DNA of 64,000 bases from Tistrella mobilis (lineage in GTDB: Bacteria > Pseudomonadota > Alphaproteobacteria > Tistrellales > Tistrellaceae), in assembly GCF_039634785.1 (NCBI RefSeq), contig NZ_JBBIAB010000009.1, positions 124,001 through 188,000 of the forward strand, in the 5' to 3' direction. The position numbers were made by a program, and so were the translations under genes. Position 1 is the stretch's first letter, and every line of letters starts with the position of its first letter. Positions 17,715 to 26,370 of the stretch are shown here, piece after piece. The notes beneath the pieces were generated by a model that was given only the letters and a program-made list of their open reading frames with translations, ran no database searches and was not told the origin of the DNA.

Positions 17715-19475
17715 GCGGAAGCGGTCGACGTCGACCAGCCCCATATCGGTGATCTTGAGATGCGGGATCACCGGCAGCGGCAGGAAGGCGAGCTGCAGGA
17801 AGGGTTCGGCCAGGCGGCAGCCGATGGCGCGGGCGGCCGCACGCAGCGCCACCAGCCGGTCGCGGACATGGTCGGCGCCGGCATCGCTCATCAGCCCGGC
17901 GACCGGCAGGGCCAGATCGGCCAGAACCCGGCCATCGCGCACCACCACGAAGCCGCCGCCCATGGCGATCAGCCGGTTGACCGCCACCGCCATGTCGGCG
18001 TCGCCCGCCCCCACCACACAGATATTATGGCTGTCATGGCCGACGGAGGATGCGATGGCGCCGTCGGGGAAACCGAAGCCGGTGACGAAGCCGCGGCCGA
18101 CATTGCGGTTGGTACCGTGGCGGGCGAGCACCGCGACCTTGAGCAGGTCGCGCGACGGATCCGCCCGGCGCTCGCCGCCCGCATAGGGCAGCGCCATGGT
18201 CAGGTGATCGGTGATCAGGCTGCCCGGGCGGATGCCGATCACCGGCGCCCCCGGCCCCTGGGCCGCCACCCGGAAGATGTCGGGGGTGACCGGCGGCAGC
18301 CGGACCGAGCCGAAGCCCACCGGCGCCGGCATGGCGCCATGGTCGAAGATCCCGTCTTCCACCACCCGGCCGTTGCGGATGACGGTTGCGACCGCGCAAT
18401 GGTCCAGGTCGTCGAGCACGACGATGTCGGCCCGCCGGCCCGGGGCGACCAGCCCCCGATCCTTCAGCCCGAAGCCCTGGGCGGCCGACCAGGTGGCGGC
18501 GCGATAGACGGCGCCCGCCGGCGCGCCTGCCTTGATCGCCGCCCGGATCAGATGATCGAGATGGCCCTCCTCGGCGATGTCGAGCGGGTTGCGGTCGTCG
18601 GTGCAGAAGGCGAAGAAGGGGGAGTTGCGCCAGTCGAGCAGCGGTGCCAGCGCGGCCACGTCCTTCGAAACGCTGCCGTCGCGGATCAGCACCTGCATGC
18701 CCTTGCCGATCTTCTCCAGCGCCTCGGCACGGTTGGTGCATTCGTGGCAGTTGCGGATGCCGCAGGCGAGATAGGCATCGAGGTCGCGCCCCGAGAGCAG
18801 AGGGGCATGACCGTCGATATGGGTGCCGTCGAAGGCGGCCAGCTTGTCCAGCACCTCGTCGTCCAGATGCAGAACGCCCGGCACATTCATGAACTCGGCA
18901 AGGCCGATCACCGAGGGGTGGTCGCGGAAGGCGACCAGATCATCGGCGCTCAGTCGGGCGCCCGAGGTCTCGAGCCCCGTCGCCGGCACGCAGGAGGAAA
19001 GCTGCACCCTGAGGTCCAGGGCCGTGTGCAGGCTGGCATCCAGGAAATAGCGCAACCCCTCGGTGCCCAGCACATTGCAGATCTCGTGAGGGTCCGAGAT
19101 GGCGGTGGTGGTGCCGCGGGCCAGGGCCAGCCGGTCGAATTCGGCCGGCGTGACGAGCGTGCTTTCGACATGGACATGGGTGTCAATGAAGCCCGGCACG
19201 ATCACCCGGTTGCGGGCGTCGACCTCGCGCCGGCCGCGATAGCCGGGGCCGACGCCGACGATCATGTCGCCGGTGACGGCGACATCGGCCATCTCCAGCG
19301 CGCCGGTCGCAAGGTTCAGCACCCGGCCGCCGCGGATCACCAGATCGGCGGCCTCGCGGCCGAGCGCCTGGTCGATGCGGCGCTTCAGCACGGCCTTGGT
19401 GTGATCGCGGGTCGCGTGGGGAGCCCCGGTCTCGCGGGGGGCGGCGCTGGCCATCGGCTTTGCCTCCGGATGCAT
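17700..19475 (-). CDS. ade: Adenine deaminase
   Basis: Amidohydrolase that converts adenine to hypoxanthine and ammonia. At 591 residues it has the usual length of the bacterial Ade/YicP family. Metal-binding motifs visible are DTHVHVESTLVTP, SDPHEICNVLG, HIDGHAPLLSG and FCTDDRNP. The C-terminal substrate domain includes SSVGHDSHNICVVG and MGGGFVVV. An alternative start at the second Met (MASAAPRE) is possible. The last residues (LLAA, stop) fall inside a triplicated 16-base repeat. pgeF, a purine nucleoside enzyme, lies upstream on the same strand, so a purine salvage link is plausible. Confidence 0.95.
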   Translation of the reverse strand: MHPEAKPMASAAPRETGAPHATRDHTKAVLKRRIDQALGREAADLVIRGGRVLNLATGALEMADVAVTGDMIVGVGPGYRGRREVDARNRVIVPGFIDTHVHVESTLVTPAEFDRLALARGTTTAISDPHEICNVLGTEGLRYFLDASLHTALDLRVQLSSCVPATGLETSGARLSADDLVAFRDHPSVIGLAEFMNVPGVLHLDDEVLDKLAAFDGTHIDGHAPLLSGRDLDAYLACGIRNCHECTNRAEALEKIGKGMQVLIRDGSVSKDVAALAPLLDWRNSPFFAFCTDDRNPLDIAEEGHLDHLIRAAIKAGAPAGAVYRAATWSAAQGFGLKDRGLVAPGRRADIVVLDDLDHCAVATVIRNGRVVEDGIFDHGAMPAPVGFGSVRLPPVTPDIFRVAAQGPGAPVIGIRPGSLITDHLTMALPYAGGERRADPSRDLLKVAVLARHGTNRNVGRGFVTGFGFPDGAIASSVGHDSHNICVVGAGDADMAVAVNRLIAMGGGFVVVRDGRVLADLALPVAGLMSDAGADHVRDRLVALRAAARAIGCRLAEPFLQLAFLPLPVIPHLKITDMGLVDVDRFRLLAA

Positions 19476-19595
19476 GCGGATATCCCTGCGACCGCATGAA
19501 AGAGCCGCGCGGGGTTCGGTGGAATCTGGTGTGGCGGGGCGTGGCCGGCAAGCGGTGGCCCACCTCCGGCACCCGCTTATGCCCCCGGCACCCGC

Positions 19596-20420
19596 TTACG
19601 CCTGGTCGAGAAGGACGATCGCCGAGACCTGGCGGCCGTAATCCGCCTCTCCCCGGTGTGTGGTGCGACGATAGGAGAACAGGGTGTCGGTGGCGCCATA
19701 GGTGTCGGTACCGATGGCGTCCGCCGTGATCAGGTTCCGCCTCAGCCGGGTGAGCAGATAGCCGGGCAGATCGAAATGCAGCCGGTCGTCGCGTCCCGGG
19801 CTGAAGAACCCGGCCGCGGCCGGATCGGCGGCCATGGCGGTGTCGCGCAGTTCCGGCCCCACCTCGTAGCTCGGGCCGGCGATGCAGGGGCCGATCACGG
19901 CACGGATGCGGCTGCGGCTGGCGCCCAGCGCCTCCATGGCCTCGATGGTCGCGTCGGTGGCGCCGCCGACCGCGCCCTTCCAGCCGGCATGGGTGGCGCC
20001 GATCACCCGGGCTTCGGCATCGGCGAACAGCACCGGCGCACAATCGGCGGCCAGCGCGCCGAGGACGATGCCCGGCAGCCGGGTGACCATGCCGTCGGCA
20101 TGGGGGCGGCCTTCGGCACCGCGACCGGCTTCGGGATAAAGCGCCAGCCCGTCTTCGTCGACCGTGATCACCCGGCGGCCATGGACCTGGTGGTTGGTCA
20201 GCAGGTGCCGGGGCGCGGGCGTCAGTGCTGCAGCCACGCGGCGGCGGTTCTCCGCGACCGCGGCCGGGTCGTCGGCACTGCCCGGGCCACAGTTCAGGCT
20301 GGTATAAAGGCCGGTCGAAACGCCGCCCTGCCGGCCGAAAAAGCCGTGGGCGATGCCGGGCAGGTCGAGCAGATCGTGGTGGTCATGGGGCGGCCGGTCA
20401 TGCATGAGGGACTGGGGCAT
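19596..20420 (-). CDS. pgeF: Purine nucleoside phosphorylase / multicopper-fold protein PgeF (YfiH, LACC1 family)
   Basis: Protein of 274 residues in the YfiH/LACC1 family. Members act on purine nucleosides, and PgeF removes wrongly added L-Ser from peptidoglycan precursors. Conserved parts visible are GFFGRQGGVSTGLYTSLNCG, NHQVHGRRV, the ADCAPVLFAD motif, and THAGWKGAVGGA (metal/catalytic Cys and His). The C-terminal segment includes SYRRTTHRGEADYGRQVS. The start is fixed by GGAGG upstream. It follows midA by 23 bases in the lgt-midA-pgeF group. Confidence 0.93.
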   Translation of the reverse strand: MPQSLMHDRPPHDHHDLLDLPGIAHGFFGRQGGVSTGLYTSLNCGPGSADDPAAVAENRRRVAAALTPAPRHLLTNHQVHGRRVITVDEDGLALYPEAGRGAEGRPHADGMVTRLPGIVLGALAADCAPVLFADAEARVIGATHAGWKGAVGGATDATIEAMEALGASRSRIRAVIGPCIAGPSYEVGPELRDTAMAADPAAAGFFSPGRDDRLHFDLPGYLLTRLRRNLITADAIGTDTYGATDTLFSYRRTTHRGEADYGRQVSAIVLLDQA

Positions 20421-20443
20421 CAGGTTGCCTCCTCGCGGGGGGC

Positions 20444-21622
20444 TTAAAGATCGGCGTCGAAGCCGGGCACCGGTGCGAAGCCGGGCGGTGCCGGCCGGCC
20501 GGGTGGTGTCAGGGCCAGCACCTTGAACAGGCGCCCCATCTCTTCCGGGGCCGTCAGGCGCTTCAGGGCGGTGGCGATCTGGGCGCGTTCGCCGCCGTTG
20601 CGGGCAGCGCGGGCCAGGCGTTCGGCACGGGCACCGATGCCGAGCCGGCCCAGAAAGCTGCCCTGATCGACGGGGCCATGGGCCAGGGCGCCGCCTGCGG
20701 CCGCGGCCGCGGCCAGACGCTCGAAATCGACATGAACGGTCAGGTCGGCGCGCCCCGGTTCTTCCAGCGGGTCGGCATGGGCATGCGCCTTCACCGCCTG
20801 GAAGGTGTCGCCGGGGGCACTGATGCCATGGCCGTAATCGACGATCAGCGCTGCACCGCCGAGCGCGGCAAGCCGGGTGCCGATGGTGCCGGCGATCGAA
20901 ATCGATGCCGGCTGGACCTCGGCGATCGCGCCGGCCGGGATCTCGGCCAGCGAGGCCCGGGCGATGCGGGGGGTCAGCAGGGCTGCGGCCGGGCTCGGAT
21001 CCGGCGACAGGCCATAGCGGAACCGTCCCGGGCGGTCGGGATCGAGGTCGATCATCCGTTCCGACCACAGGCCGTCGGGGCGCCGGACCAGCTGGCGGAC
21101 CGGCAGGGCATCGAAGAACTCATTGGCGATCAGCAGCAGCGGCCGGTCATCGGGCAGGCCGTCGACCGTATCGTGCCAGACCGGCGGCCGGGAGAGGCCG
21201 GCATCGGCGACCGCCTGGGCCTGGGCCTCACGCAGGCGCGGGCTCTGCTCCACGAAATGCAGCGACACCCGATCCAGAAGCCCCGGCATCATCTTCATCG
21301 CCCGAAGCGCGTCGGCCATCAGCGTGCCGCGGCCGGGGCCGAGTTCGGCGAGCGTGACCGCCGGCGGCTGGCCGGCTTCATCCCAGGCGACCGCCAGCCA
21401 GAGCCCGACCAGTTCGCCGAACATCTGGCTGATCTCGGGGGCCGTGACGAAGTCGCCATCTGCCCCGAAGGGCTCGCGGGTCGTGTAATAGCCGTGCTGC
21501 GGATGGCCGAGCACCAGGCCCATATAGGTGCCGAGGGTCATCGGGCCGTCGACGGCGATGCGTCCGGCGATGATCCGGCCGAGTGGGGTATCCGCAGGGG
21601 GGAGGGGGGTGGCGTCGGTCAT
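20444..21622 (-). CDS. MidA/NDUFAF7-family SAM-dependent methyltransferase
   Basis: Class I methyltransferase of 392 residues (COG1565, DUF185). Conserved parts are GPMTLGTYMGLVLGHPQHGYY near the N-terminus, TAPEISQMFGELVGLW, and the SAM-binding LAELGPGRGTLMAD (about 91-104). Further motifs are LIANEFFDALPVRQL and IVDYGHG. The eukaryotic homologue NDUFAF7 dimethylates an arginine of a complex I subunit; the bacterial target is presumed similar but unproven. Its ATG overlaps the lgt stop codon by four bases (ATGA), so translation is coupled. Confidence 0.93.
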   Translation of the reverse strand: MTDATPLPPADTPLGRIIAGRIAVDGPMTLGTYMGLVLGHPQHGYYTTREPFGADGDFVTAPEISQMFGELVGLWLAVAWDEAGQPPAVTLAELGPGRGTLMADALRAMKMMPGLLDRVSLHFVEQSPRLREAQAQAVADAGLSRPPVWHDTVDGLPDDRPLLLIANEFFDALPVRQLVRRPDGLWSERMIDLDPDRPGRFRYGLSPDPSPAAALLTPRIARASLAEIPAGAIAEVQPASISIAGTIGTRLAALGGAALIVDYGHGISAPGDTFQAVKAHAHADPLEEPGRADLTVHVDFERLAAAAAAGGALAHGPVDQGSFLGRLGIGARAERLARAARNGGERAQIATALKRLTAPEEMGRLFKVLALTPPGRPAPPGFAPVPGFDADL

Positions 21623-22437
21623 TCGCGGCCCGGTCCGGTCGCGGCGTCGGTCCGGCCGCGGGCGCGGAGCACCAGATAGACGCCGATCAGGAACATGGGC
21701 AGGGACAGCAGCTGCCCCATGGTGAGGCCCGCAGCCAGAAAGCCCAGGAAGGCATCGGGCATGCGGAACAGCTCGGCGATCGACCGGGTGATGGCATAGC
21801 CCATCAGGAAATAGCCGGCCAGCAGGCCCGGGCGGGCCCAGGTTTCCCGGCGGCGGGCAATGAACCACAGCACGACGAACAGCAGCAGGCCTTCAAGCAG
21901 CGCTTCGTAGATCTGGCTTGGATGGCGGGGTTCCGGACCGGCCATGGGGAAGATCATGCCCCAGGGCACATCGGTGGGGCGCCCCCAGAGTTCGCCATTG
22001 ATGAAGTTGGCGATCCGGCCGAAGAACAGGCCGATCGGCGCGGCCGCGGCCACCAGATCGCCCACGGTCAGCGGATTGACGCCCTTGGTGCGGGCGAAGA
22101 GGGCCAGCGAGACGGCCACGCCCAGAAGCCCGCCATGGAAGGACATTCCGCCCTTCCACACCATGGGGATCTCCAGCAGATGCTGGGCGTAATAATCCGG
22201 GCGATAGAACAGCACGTACCCGAACCGGCCGCCCAGGATGACGCCGAACGCGACCCAGACCAGCAGGTCGTCGATCGACCGTTCGTCCAGGCCCAGGGCG
22301 TGGCGCCGGGTCAGGCCCACAACATAGCGCCAGCCGATCAGCAGACCCGCGATATAGGCCAGGGCGTACCAGCGAATGGCGATCGGGCCGATGGCAATCG
22401 CAACCGGATCGATGTCGGGGAAGGTCAGGCCGGTCAT
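21619..22437 (-). CDS. lgt: Prolipoprotein diacylglyceryl transferase
   Basis: Inner-membrane enzyme that attaches diacylglycerol to the lipobox cysteine of prolipoproteins. The 272-residue protein has seven hydrophobic segments. The signature is LFFGRIANFINGELWGRPTD, and HGGLLG (catalytic His region), GGRFGYVLFY and PRHPSQIYEALLEG are also present. The chosen start MTGLTFPDIDPVA matches the family; a longer frame upstream lacks similarity. First gene of lgt-midA-pgeF. Confidence 0.96.
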   Translation of the reverse strand: MTGLTFPDIDPVAIAIGPIAIRWYALAYIAGLLIGWRYVVGLTRRHALGLDERSIDDLLVWVAFGVILGGRFGYVLFYRPDYYAQHLLEIPMVWKGGMSFHGGLLGVAVSLALFARTKGVNPLTVGDLVAAAAPIGLFFGRIANFINGELWGRPTDVPWGMIFPMAGPEPRHPSQIYEALLEGLLLFVVLWFIARRRETWARPGLLAGYFLMGYAITRSIAELFRMPDAFLGFLAAGLTMGQLLSLPMFLIGVYLVLRARGRTDAATGPGRE

Positions 22438-22804
22438 CGGCAGCGGGCCTCGCGGAGGTTCGGGATCGGGTGTTGGCGGCAGTCTAAGGGGGGCGCCCCT
22501 GCCGCTCAAGCAGTGCCGCCCGAGAGTGTGTCACACGGGTGGTGACATCTTCGAGACCCGACGATAACTGCAGGCCGGGCATGTGAATGTGATACTGTTA
22601 ACGAAGCGGTGACCATGTTATGGATCCGCAAGGTCCGAACCACGTGCGCCGCCCGTTCTGTCGGGTATCGCCGGAAGGCGCGGATCCTCAGTCCTGCAAG
22701 CCAATGTACACGTCCTCCAGGTCCGTGTCCGCCGGCCGGGCCGTCCGGGCGCAAGCCCGGTTTCCGGTCCTGTCTTCGGCCACCGGCCGTCCGGGAGATC
22801 GCCG
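22438..22804. other. Divergent intergenic region lgt / ubiK
   Basis: This 367-base region carries the lgt promoter at 22481-22509. A short palindrome GTGTG-T-CACAC (22526-22536) lies upstream of that promoter. For ubiK no clear -35/-10 pair was seen. No RNA gene recognised. Confidence 0.4.
22481..22509 (-). promoter_or_regulatory. Sigma70-type promoter of lgt operon
   Basis: On the minus strand TTGAGC (22509-22504), a 17-base spacer and TAGACT (22486-22481), 43 bases before the lgt start codon. Confidence 0.55.
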
Positions 22805-23149
22805 ATGCAGAGCAATAACCCCTTCTTCGACGACATGGCCCGTGTCGCCAGCGGTGCCATGAGCGGCTTTGCCGGTCTGCGCCAGGAAATGGACCAGCTG
22901 GTCCGCTCACGTGTTGAGCGGATGCTGGCCGAGATGGGCGCCGTGACCCGCGAAGAGGCGGATGCGTTGCGGGCACTCGCCGAAGGCCAGGCCGAGCGGA
23001 TCGCGGCACTGGAGGCGCGGATTGCGGCGCTGGAAGCGGCGGCGGCTCCGGTCGCCGATGCTCCTGGGGCCGACGCTCCAAAGGCCGATGATGCCCCCCA
23101 GGCCGACGCTCCCCAGGCTGACGCCCCGGACGAACGGTCGGCCTCTTGA
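22805..23149 (+). CDS. ubiK: Ubiquinone biosynthesis accessory factor UbiK (BMFP family)
   Basis: Small coiled-coil protein of 114 residues. The N-terminal half matches the BMFP/UbiK family (NPFFDDMARVASGAMSGFAG, then an amphipathic region LVRSRVERML and a heptad-rich coiled coil). UbiK helps assemble ubiquinone-synthesis enzymes on membranes. The last 35 residues are an Ala/Asp/Pro tail made of short repeats (ADAPKADD, APQADAPQADAPD), which is not part of the conserved core. Its stop overlaps an in-frame TTG of the following gene. Confidence 0.86.
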   Translation: MQSNNPFFDDMARVASGAMSGFAGLRQEMDQLVRSRVERMLAEMGAVTREEADALRALAEGQAERIAALEARIAALEAAAAPVADAPGADAPKADDAPQADAPQADAPDERSAS

Positions 23150-23154
23150 CCGCG

Positions 23155-24072
23155 ATGCCCGGTACCGGACTGGTGCCGGCCCGCTCCGGCATGGCCGCCG
23201 CCGCCCTCTGGGTGGGGGTGCTGGCGGTGTCGACCGGGGCGATTTTCGCGCGTCTGGCGGATGCGCCGGCCCTGGTGATCGCCACCGGCCGTCTCGCCAT
23301 CGCCAGCCTGCTGATCCTGCCGCTGATGGGCATGCGTCATCGCAGTGCGATCCGCACGCTCGGCCGGCGCCATCTGCTGCTTGCGGTGGTGTCGGGCGCC
23401 TTTCTGGCGCTGCATTTCGCGACCTGGATCAGCTCGCTCTCCTACACCTCCATCGCCAACTCGGTGTTGCTGGTCAACACGGTGCCGATCTGGACCGCAC
23501 TTGGTGGTCTCGTCCTCGGCATCGACCGTCTGGACCGGCGGGGCTGGCTGGCGGTGGGGCTTGCCGTCATCGGAACCGTCATCGTCTCTGCGCCGTCTGC
23601 CGATCTGACCGGCGACGGGCTTCTCGGCAACGTCCTGGCGCTGGTCGGCGGGGCGGCGATGGCGGCCTATCTGCTGTGCGGACGTGCCCTCAGGGCCAGG
23701 CTCGATCTCGTGCCTTATGTGATGCTGGCCTATGGTGTGGCGGCCGTGATCCTCCTTTCGGTCACGCTCGCAGCCGGCCTGCCTCTTCTGGGACACGGGA
23801 CAGCCACATATCTGGCCCTTGTGGGAATGGCGCTTATCCCCCAACTAATTGGTCACAGCACCTATAACTGGTCGCTGAAGGCCCTGCCGGCGACGGCGGT
23901 GTCGATCTCTCTCATGGGGGAGGCGGTGTTCGCCAGCCTGTGGGGATGGCTTCTCTTTCACGAGAGCCTGCCACCCGCGACGCTCGGCGGTGGAGTTCTG
24001 GTTCTGGCCGGCATCGTATTGGCCCAGACCAGCCTCGACCGAACACGGCGCGCGCAGGACGGTGGCGCCTGA
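23155..24072 (+). CDS. DMT superfamily (EamA) transporter
   Basis: Integral membrane protein of about 305 residues with ten predicted helices in two EamA repeats (first repeat around VGVLAVSTGAIFARLADAP, second around GGAAMAAYLLCGRALRARLD). Family members export metabolites or amino acids; the substrate is unknown. The start could be ATG at 23155 or TTG at 23146. The TTG overlaps the ubiK stop as TTGA, so translation may be coupled. A conserved SYTSIANSVLLVNTVPIW segment is typical of the family. Confidence 0.88.
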   Translation: MPGTGLVPARSGMAAAALWVGVLAVSTGAIFARLADAPALVIATGRLAIASLLILPLMGMRHRSAIRTLGRRHLLLAVVSGAFLALHFATWISSLSYTSIANSVLLVNTVPIWTALGGLVLGIDRLDRRGWLAVGLAVIGTVIVSAPSADLTGDGLLGNVLALVGGAAMAAYLLCGRALRARLDLVPYVMLAYGVAAVILLSVTLAAGLPLLGHGTATYLALVGMALIPQLIGHSTYNWSLKALPATAVSISLMGEAVFASLWGWLLFHESLPPATLGGGVLVLAGIVLAQTSLDRTRRAQDGGA

Positions 24073-24222
24073 GGGAAGGATCCGGTCACCGGATTTCTGC
24101 CCGAGGGATTTCCACCCAGCCTGCGCCTGTCATGCGCGACGGTCCGGATCCCGGATACCTCCGCAGCTCTGCCTCCTTATTGACACTTGTTCCCGCCGGG
24201 TCTCGGACCCACGATCGAGCAC

Positions 24223-25032
24223 ATGGACGACGATCTCATCTGGAAAGCGCTCTCGGACCCAAGCCGCAGGCGCATCATCGAACTTCTTCACGCGCAGCCC
24301 CGCCGCACCGGCGATCTGGCCGCCTGCTTCGACGTGACCCGTTTCGCGGTCATGAAGCACCTCGACCTTCTGGTCGAGGCAGGTCTGGTCACGGTGGAAC
24401 GGCGCGGCCGCGAACGCTGGAACCGGCTGGCGCTCGAGCGCCTCACGCCGACCGTCGCCGGCTGGCTTGCCCAGTTCGCGGTGGGGGCCGAAGCCGAACA
24501 GGGCAATCTGCCCGGTGCGGTCGAGGCCATGGCGATCGAGGCGGCCGTCGAGATCGACCTGCCCCGTCGGCGCGCCTATCAGCTTTTCGTCGAACAGGCG
24601 GAAAACTGGTGGCCGCGTGAGGGCGAGGGGCGGGTCCGCCTGGAAGCCGCAACCGGCGGCTGGCTCTATCTCGACCGCGGTCCCGGCCGGCCCCAGATGA
24701 TCTGGGCCGTGATCGGCGATGCCCGGGCGCCGGCGGCGATCGAACTGATCGGTGCCTGCGGCCAGAAGGGCGTCGAAAGCGCCCGGACCCGCCTCGTCTT
24801 CGAAAAGGCGGGCAAGGGGCGGACCGTGGTCCATCTGCGCACCGATGCCCTGGTGACGCTGGATCAGGCGGGGCGAGAGCGCTATCGCGCGTTCTGGCGC
24901 CGTCTGCTGACCGACGCCTATGCGAGCTATGCCGATACACAGGCAGGCCCGGCGGAAGCGGACCTCGATCTCGAGGACGACGACGCCCATGGCGAGCCGC
25001 AGAGCGCCTGGGTGGCCGGCGCCATCCGCTGA
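24223..25032 (+). CDS. ArsR-type regulator fused to an SRPBCC domain
   Basis: Protein of 269 residues. Residues 1-90 are an ArsR winged helix (MDDDLIWKALSDPSRRRIIE, recognition helix DVTRFAVMKHLDLLVEAGLV). Residues about 105-240 form an SRPBCC/AHSA1-like domain (AVEIDLPRRRAYQLFVEQAE through RYRAFWRRLLTD), which may bind a hydrophobic ligand. Regulators with this fusion are known, and the usual proposal is ligand-dependent repression of nearby genes. The target is not evident, since the adjacent genes are rpmB and a DMT exporter. The C-terminus is acidic (DLDLEDDD). Confidence 0.85.
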   Translation: MDDDLIWKALSDPSRRRIIELLHAQPRRTGDLAACFDVTRFAVMKHLDLLVEAGLVTVERRGRERWNRLALERLTPTVAGWLAQFAVGAEAEQGNLPGAVEAMAIEAAVEIDLPRRRAYQLFVEQAENWWPREGEGRVRLEAATGGWLYLDRGPGRPQMIWAVIGDARAPAAIELIGACGQKGVESARTRLVFEKAGKGRTVVHLRTDALVTLDQAGRERYRAFWRRLLTDAYASYADTQAGPAEADLDLEDDDAHGEPQSAWVAGAIR

Positions 25033-25060
25033 CGCTTGAGCGTCGTCCGCACTTGGCTCT

Positions 25061-25103
25061 AACCCCCGGCGGGCCGGACCATCATCCGGCACCGTCGGGG
25101 GTT
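25061..25103 (+). terminator. Long hairpin after the ArsR-SRPBCC gene
   Basis: AACCCCCGGC (25061-25070) pairs with GTCGGGGGTT (25094-25103, one G-T pair), and inside it GCCGGA pairs with TCCGGC. There is no T-run, so it may be a terminator or an mRNA-stabilising structure. Confidence 0.5.
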
Positions 25104-25176
25104 CGTGTGTCTGCACGGAAGGCCGCCGGCCCGGTCGCGGGATTCTCCGCGCCGGCCCTAAATCGCTGATTTTTCC

Positions 25177-25205
25177 TTGACGATCGGGGCCGGCTCGCCT
25201 AAAGA
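25177..25205 (+). promoter_or_regulatory. Promoter of rpmB
   Basis: TTGACG (25177-25182), 17-base spacer, TAAAGA (25200-25205), about 106 bases ahead of the rpmB start codon. The AT-rich run CTGATTTTTCC just upstream could act as an UP-like element. Confidence 0.6.
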
Positions 25206-25311
25206 CACGGTCTCCGAAAGGTGCCCGGCCCGGGTGCCGCCATCGACGACGCCGGCGCGGCGCATCGTCCGAAGGTTTCAACAAGCGTCCGCCCGCTGAA
25301 GGTTTCCAAAC

Positions 25312-25623
25312 ATGGCCCGTCGTTGCGAGCTTACCGGTAAGCGTTACATGGCAGGCAACAATGTCAGCCATGCCCACAACAAGTCCCGTCGCCGCTTCAA
25401 TCCGAACGTCCAGGACACCGGAATCTATTCTGACGTGCTGGGCCGTCTGGTCCGCCTGAAGGTTGCCGTGTCGACCCTGCGTTCGATCGAGCGTCGTGGT
25501 GGCCTCGATGCCTTCCTCGCCGGTGCCCGTGAGGTCGAGCTCTCGCCCGACGCCCGCCGGCTGAAGAAGCTGATCGTCGAGAAGCGTGCCGCTCGCGCTG
25601 CGGAGTTCGCCGCCGCCGAGTGA
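25312..25623 (+). CDS. rpmB: 50S ribosomal protein L28
   Basis: Ribosomal large-subunit protein of 103 residues, the usual length in alphaproteobacteria. It opens MARRCELTGKRYMAGNNVSH and contains SRRRFNPNVQ and KVAVSTLRSIERRGGLDAFL. It is a single-gene transcription unit with its own promoter and a strong downstream hairpin. Codon use is as expected for a highly expressed gene (many CGT Arg codons compared with neighbours). Confidence 0.97.
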   Translation: MARRCELTGKRYMAGNNVSHAHNKSRRRFNPNVQDTGIYSDVLGRLVRLKVAVSTLRSIERRGGLDAFLAGAREVELSPDARRLKKLIVEKRAARAAEFAAAE

Positions 25624-25660
25624 CGCCGGAGCCCCATGCGGGTTCCGCCGCTCCAGTTCC

Positions 25661-25697
25661 AGAAGGACCCGCGCCGGAGACGGTTGCGGGTCCTTCT
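25661..25697 (+). terminator. Terminator after rpmB
   Basis: Twelve-base-pair perfect stem AGAAGGACCCGC/GCGGGTCCTTCT with a 13-base inner loop that can itself fold. No T-run; position right after rpmB supports termination. Confidence 0.7.
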
Positions 25698-25821
25698 GCG
25701 TTCGAACAGACTATCCGGGACGGCGCAGTCACGTGCCGCCCCGTCACCCGACGGCCTGTATCGCCGTCCGGACGGCAGATGAACCGCCTGCCGTCCCTTT
25801 GGGAAAGAGAGACCATCTCCC

Positions 25822-26370
25822 ATGGCTCATGCGCTGCACCGCCTCTGGCTGCCGATCCTGGCGATGACCCTTGCGGTCGTCGCCTCCAACATTCTGGTCC
25901 AGTATCCGATCAACGACTGGCTGACCTGGGGCGCCTTCACCTATCCGGCGGCCTTTCTGGTCACCGATCTGACCAATCGCCGCTACGGCACCGCATCCGC
26001 CCGCAGGGTGGTCTATGCCGGTTTCGCGATCGCGGTCGTCATGTCGCTGTGGTTCGCCGATCCGCGGATCGCGCTCGCCTCGGGCGCGGCCTTCCTGGTT
26101 GCGCAGCTGATGGACGTGACGGTGTTCGACCGGCTGCGCCGCCGGCCCTGGTGGCAGGCGCCGCTGATTTCGTCCTCGCTGGCCTCGGCTTTCGACACGG
26201 TGTTGTTCTTCACCATCGCCTTCGCCGGCACCGGCCTGCCCTGGATCAGCTGGGCGGTGGGCGATTGGGGGGTGAAGATGGCGATGGCTCTGGCCATGCT
26301 GGTGCCCTATCGCGCCCTGATGCAGATCCTGCTGCCGCTGCCGACGGATCCCGTGCACGAGCATGGCTGA
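25822..26370 (+). CDS. Queuosine precursor transporter (VUT/YhhQ family)
   Basis: Integral membrane protein of 182 residues with about six helices. Family landmarks are ASNILVQYPI near the start, GAFTYPAAFLVTDLTNRRYG, the VAQLMDVTVFDRLRR motif, and SSSLASAFDTVLFF. Members import queuine or preQ0-type bases for tRNA queuosine. The gene ends exactly where the convergent sigma54 activator gene ends: the two stop codons abut as TGATCA with no spacer. No queuosine synthesis genes are in the window. Confidence 0.9.
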   Translation: MAHALHRLWLPILAMTLAVVASNILVQYPINDWLTWGAFTYPAAFLVTDLTNRRYGTASARRVVYAGFAIAVVMSLWFADPRIALASGAAFLVAQLMDVTVFDRLRRRPWWQAPLISSSLASAFDTVLFFTIAFAGTGLPWISWAVGDWGVKMAMALAMLVPYRALMQILLPLPTDPVHEHG

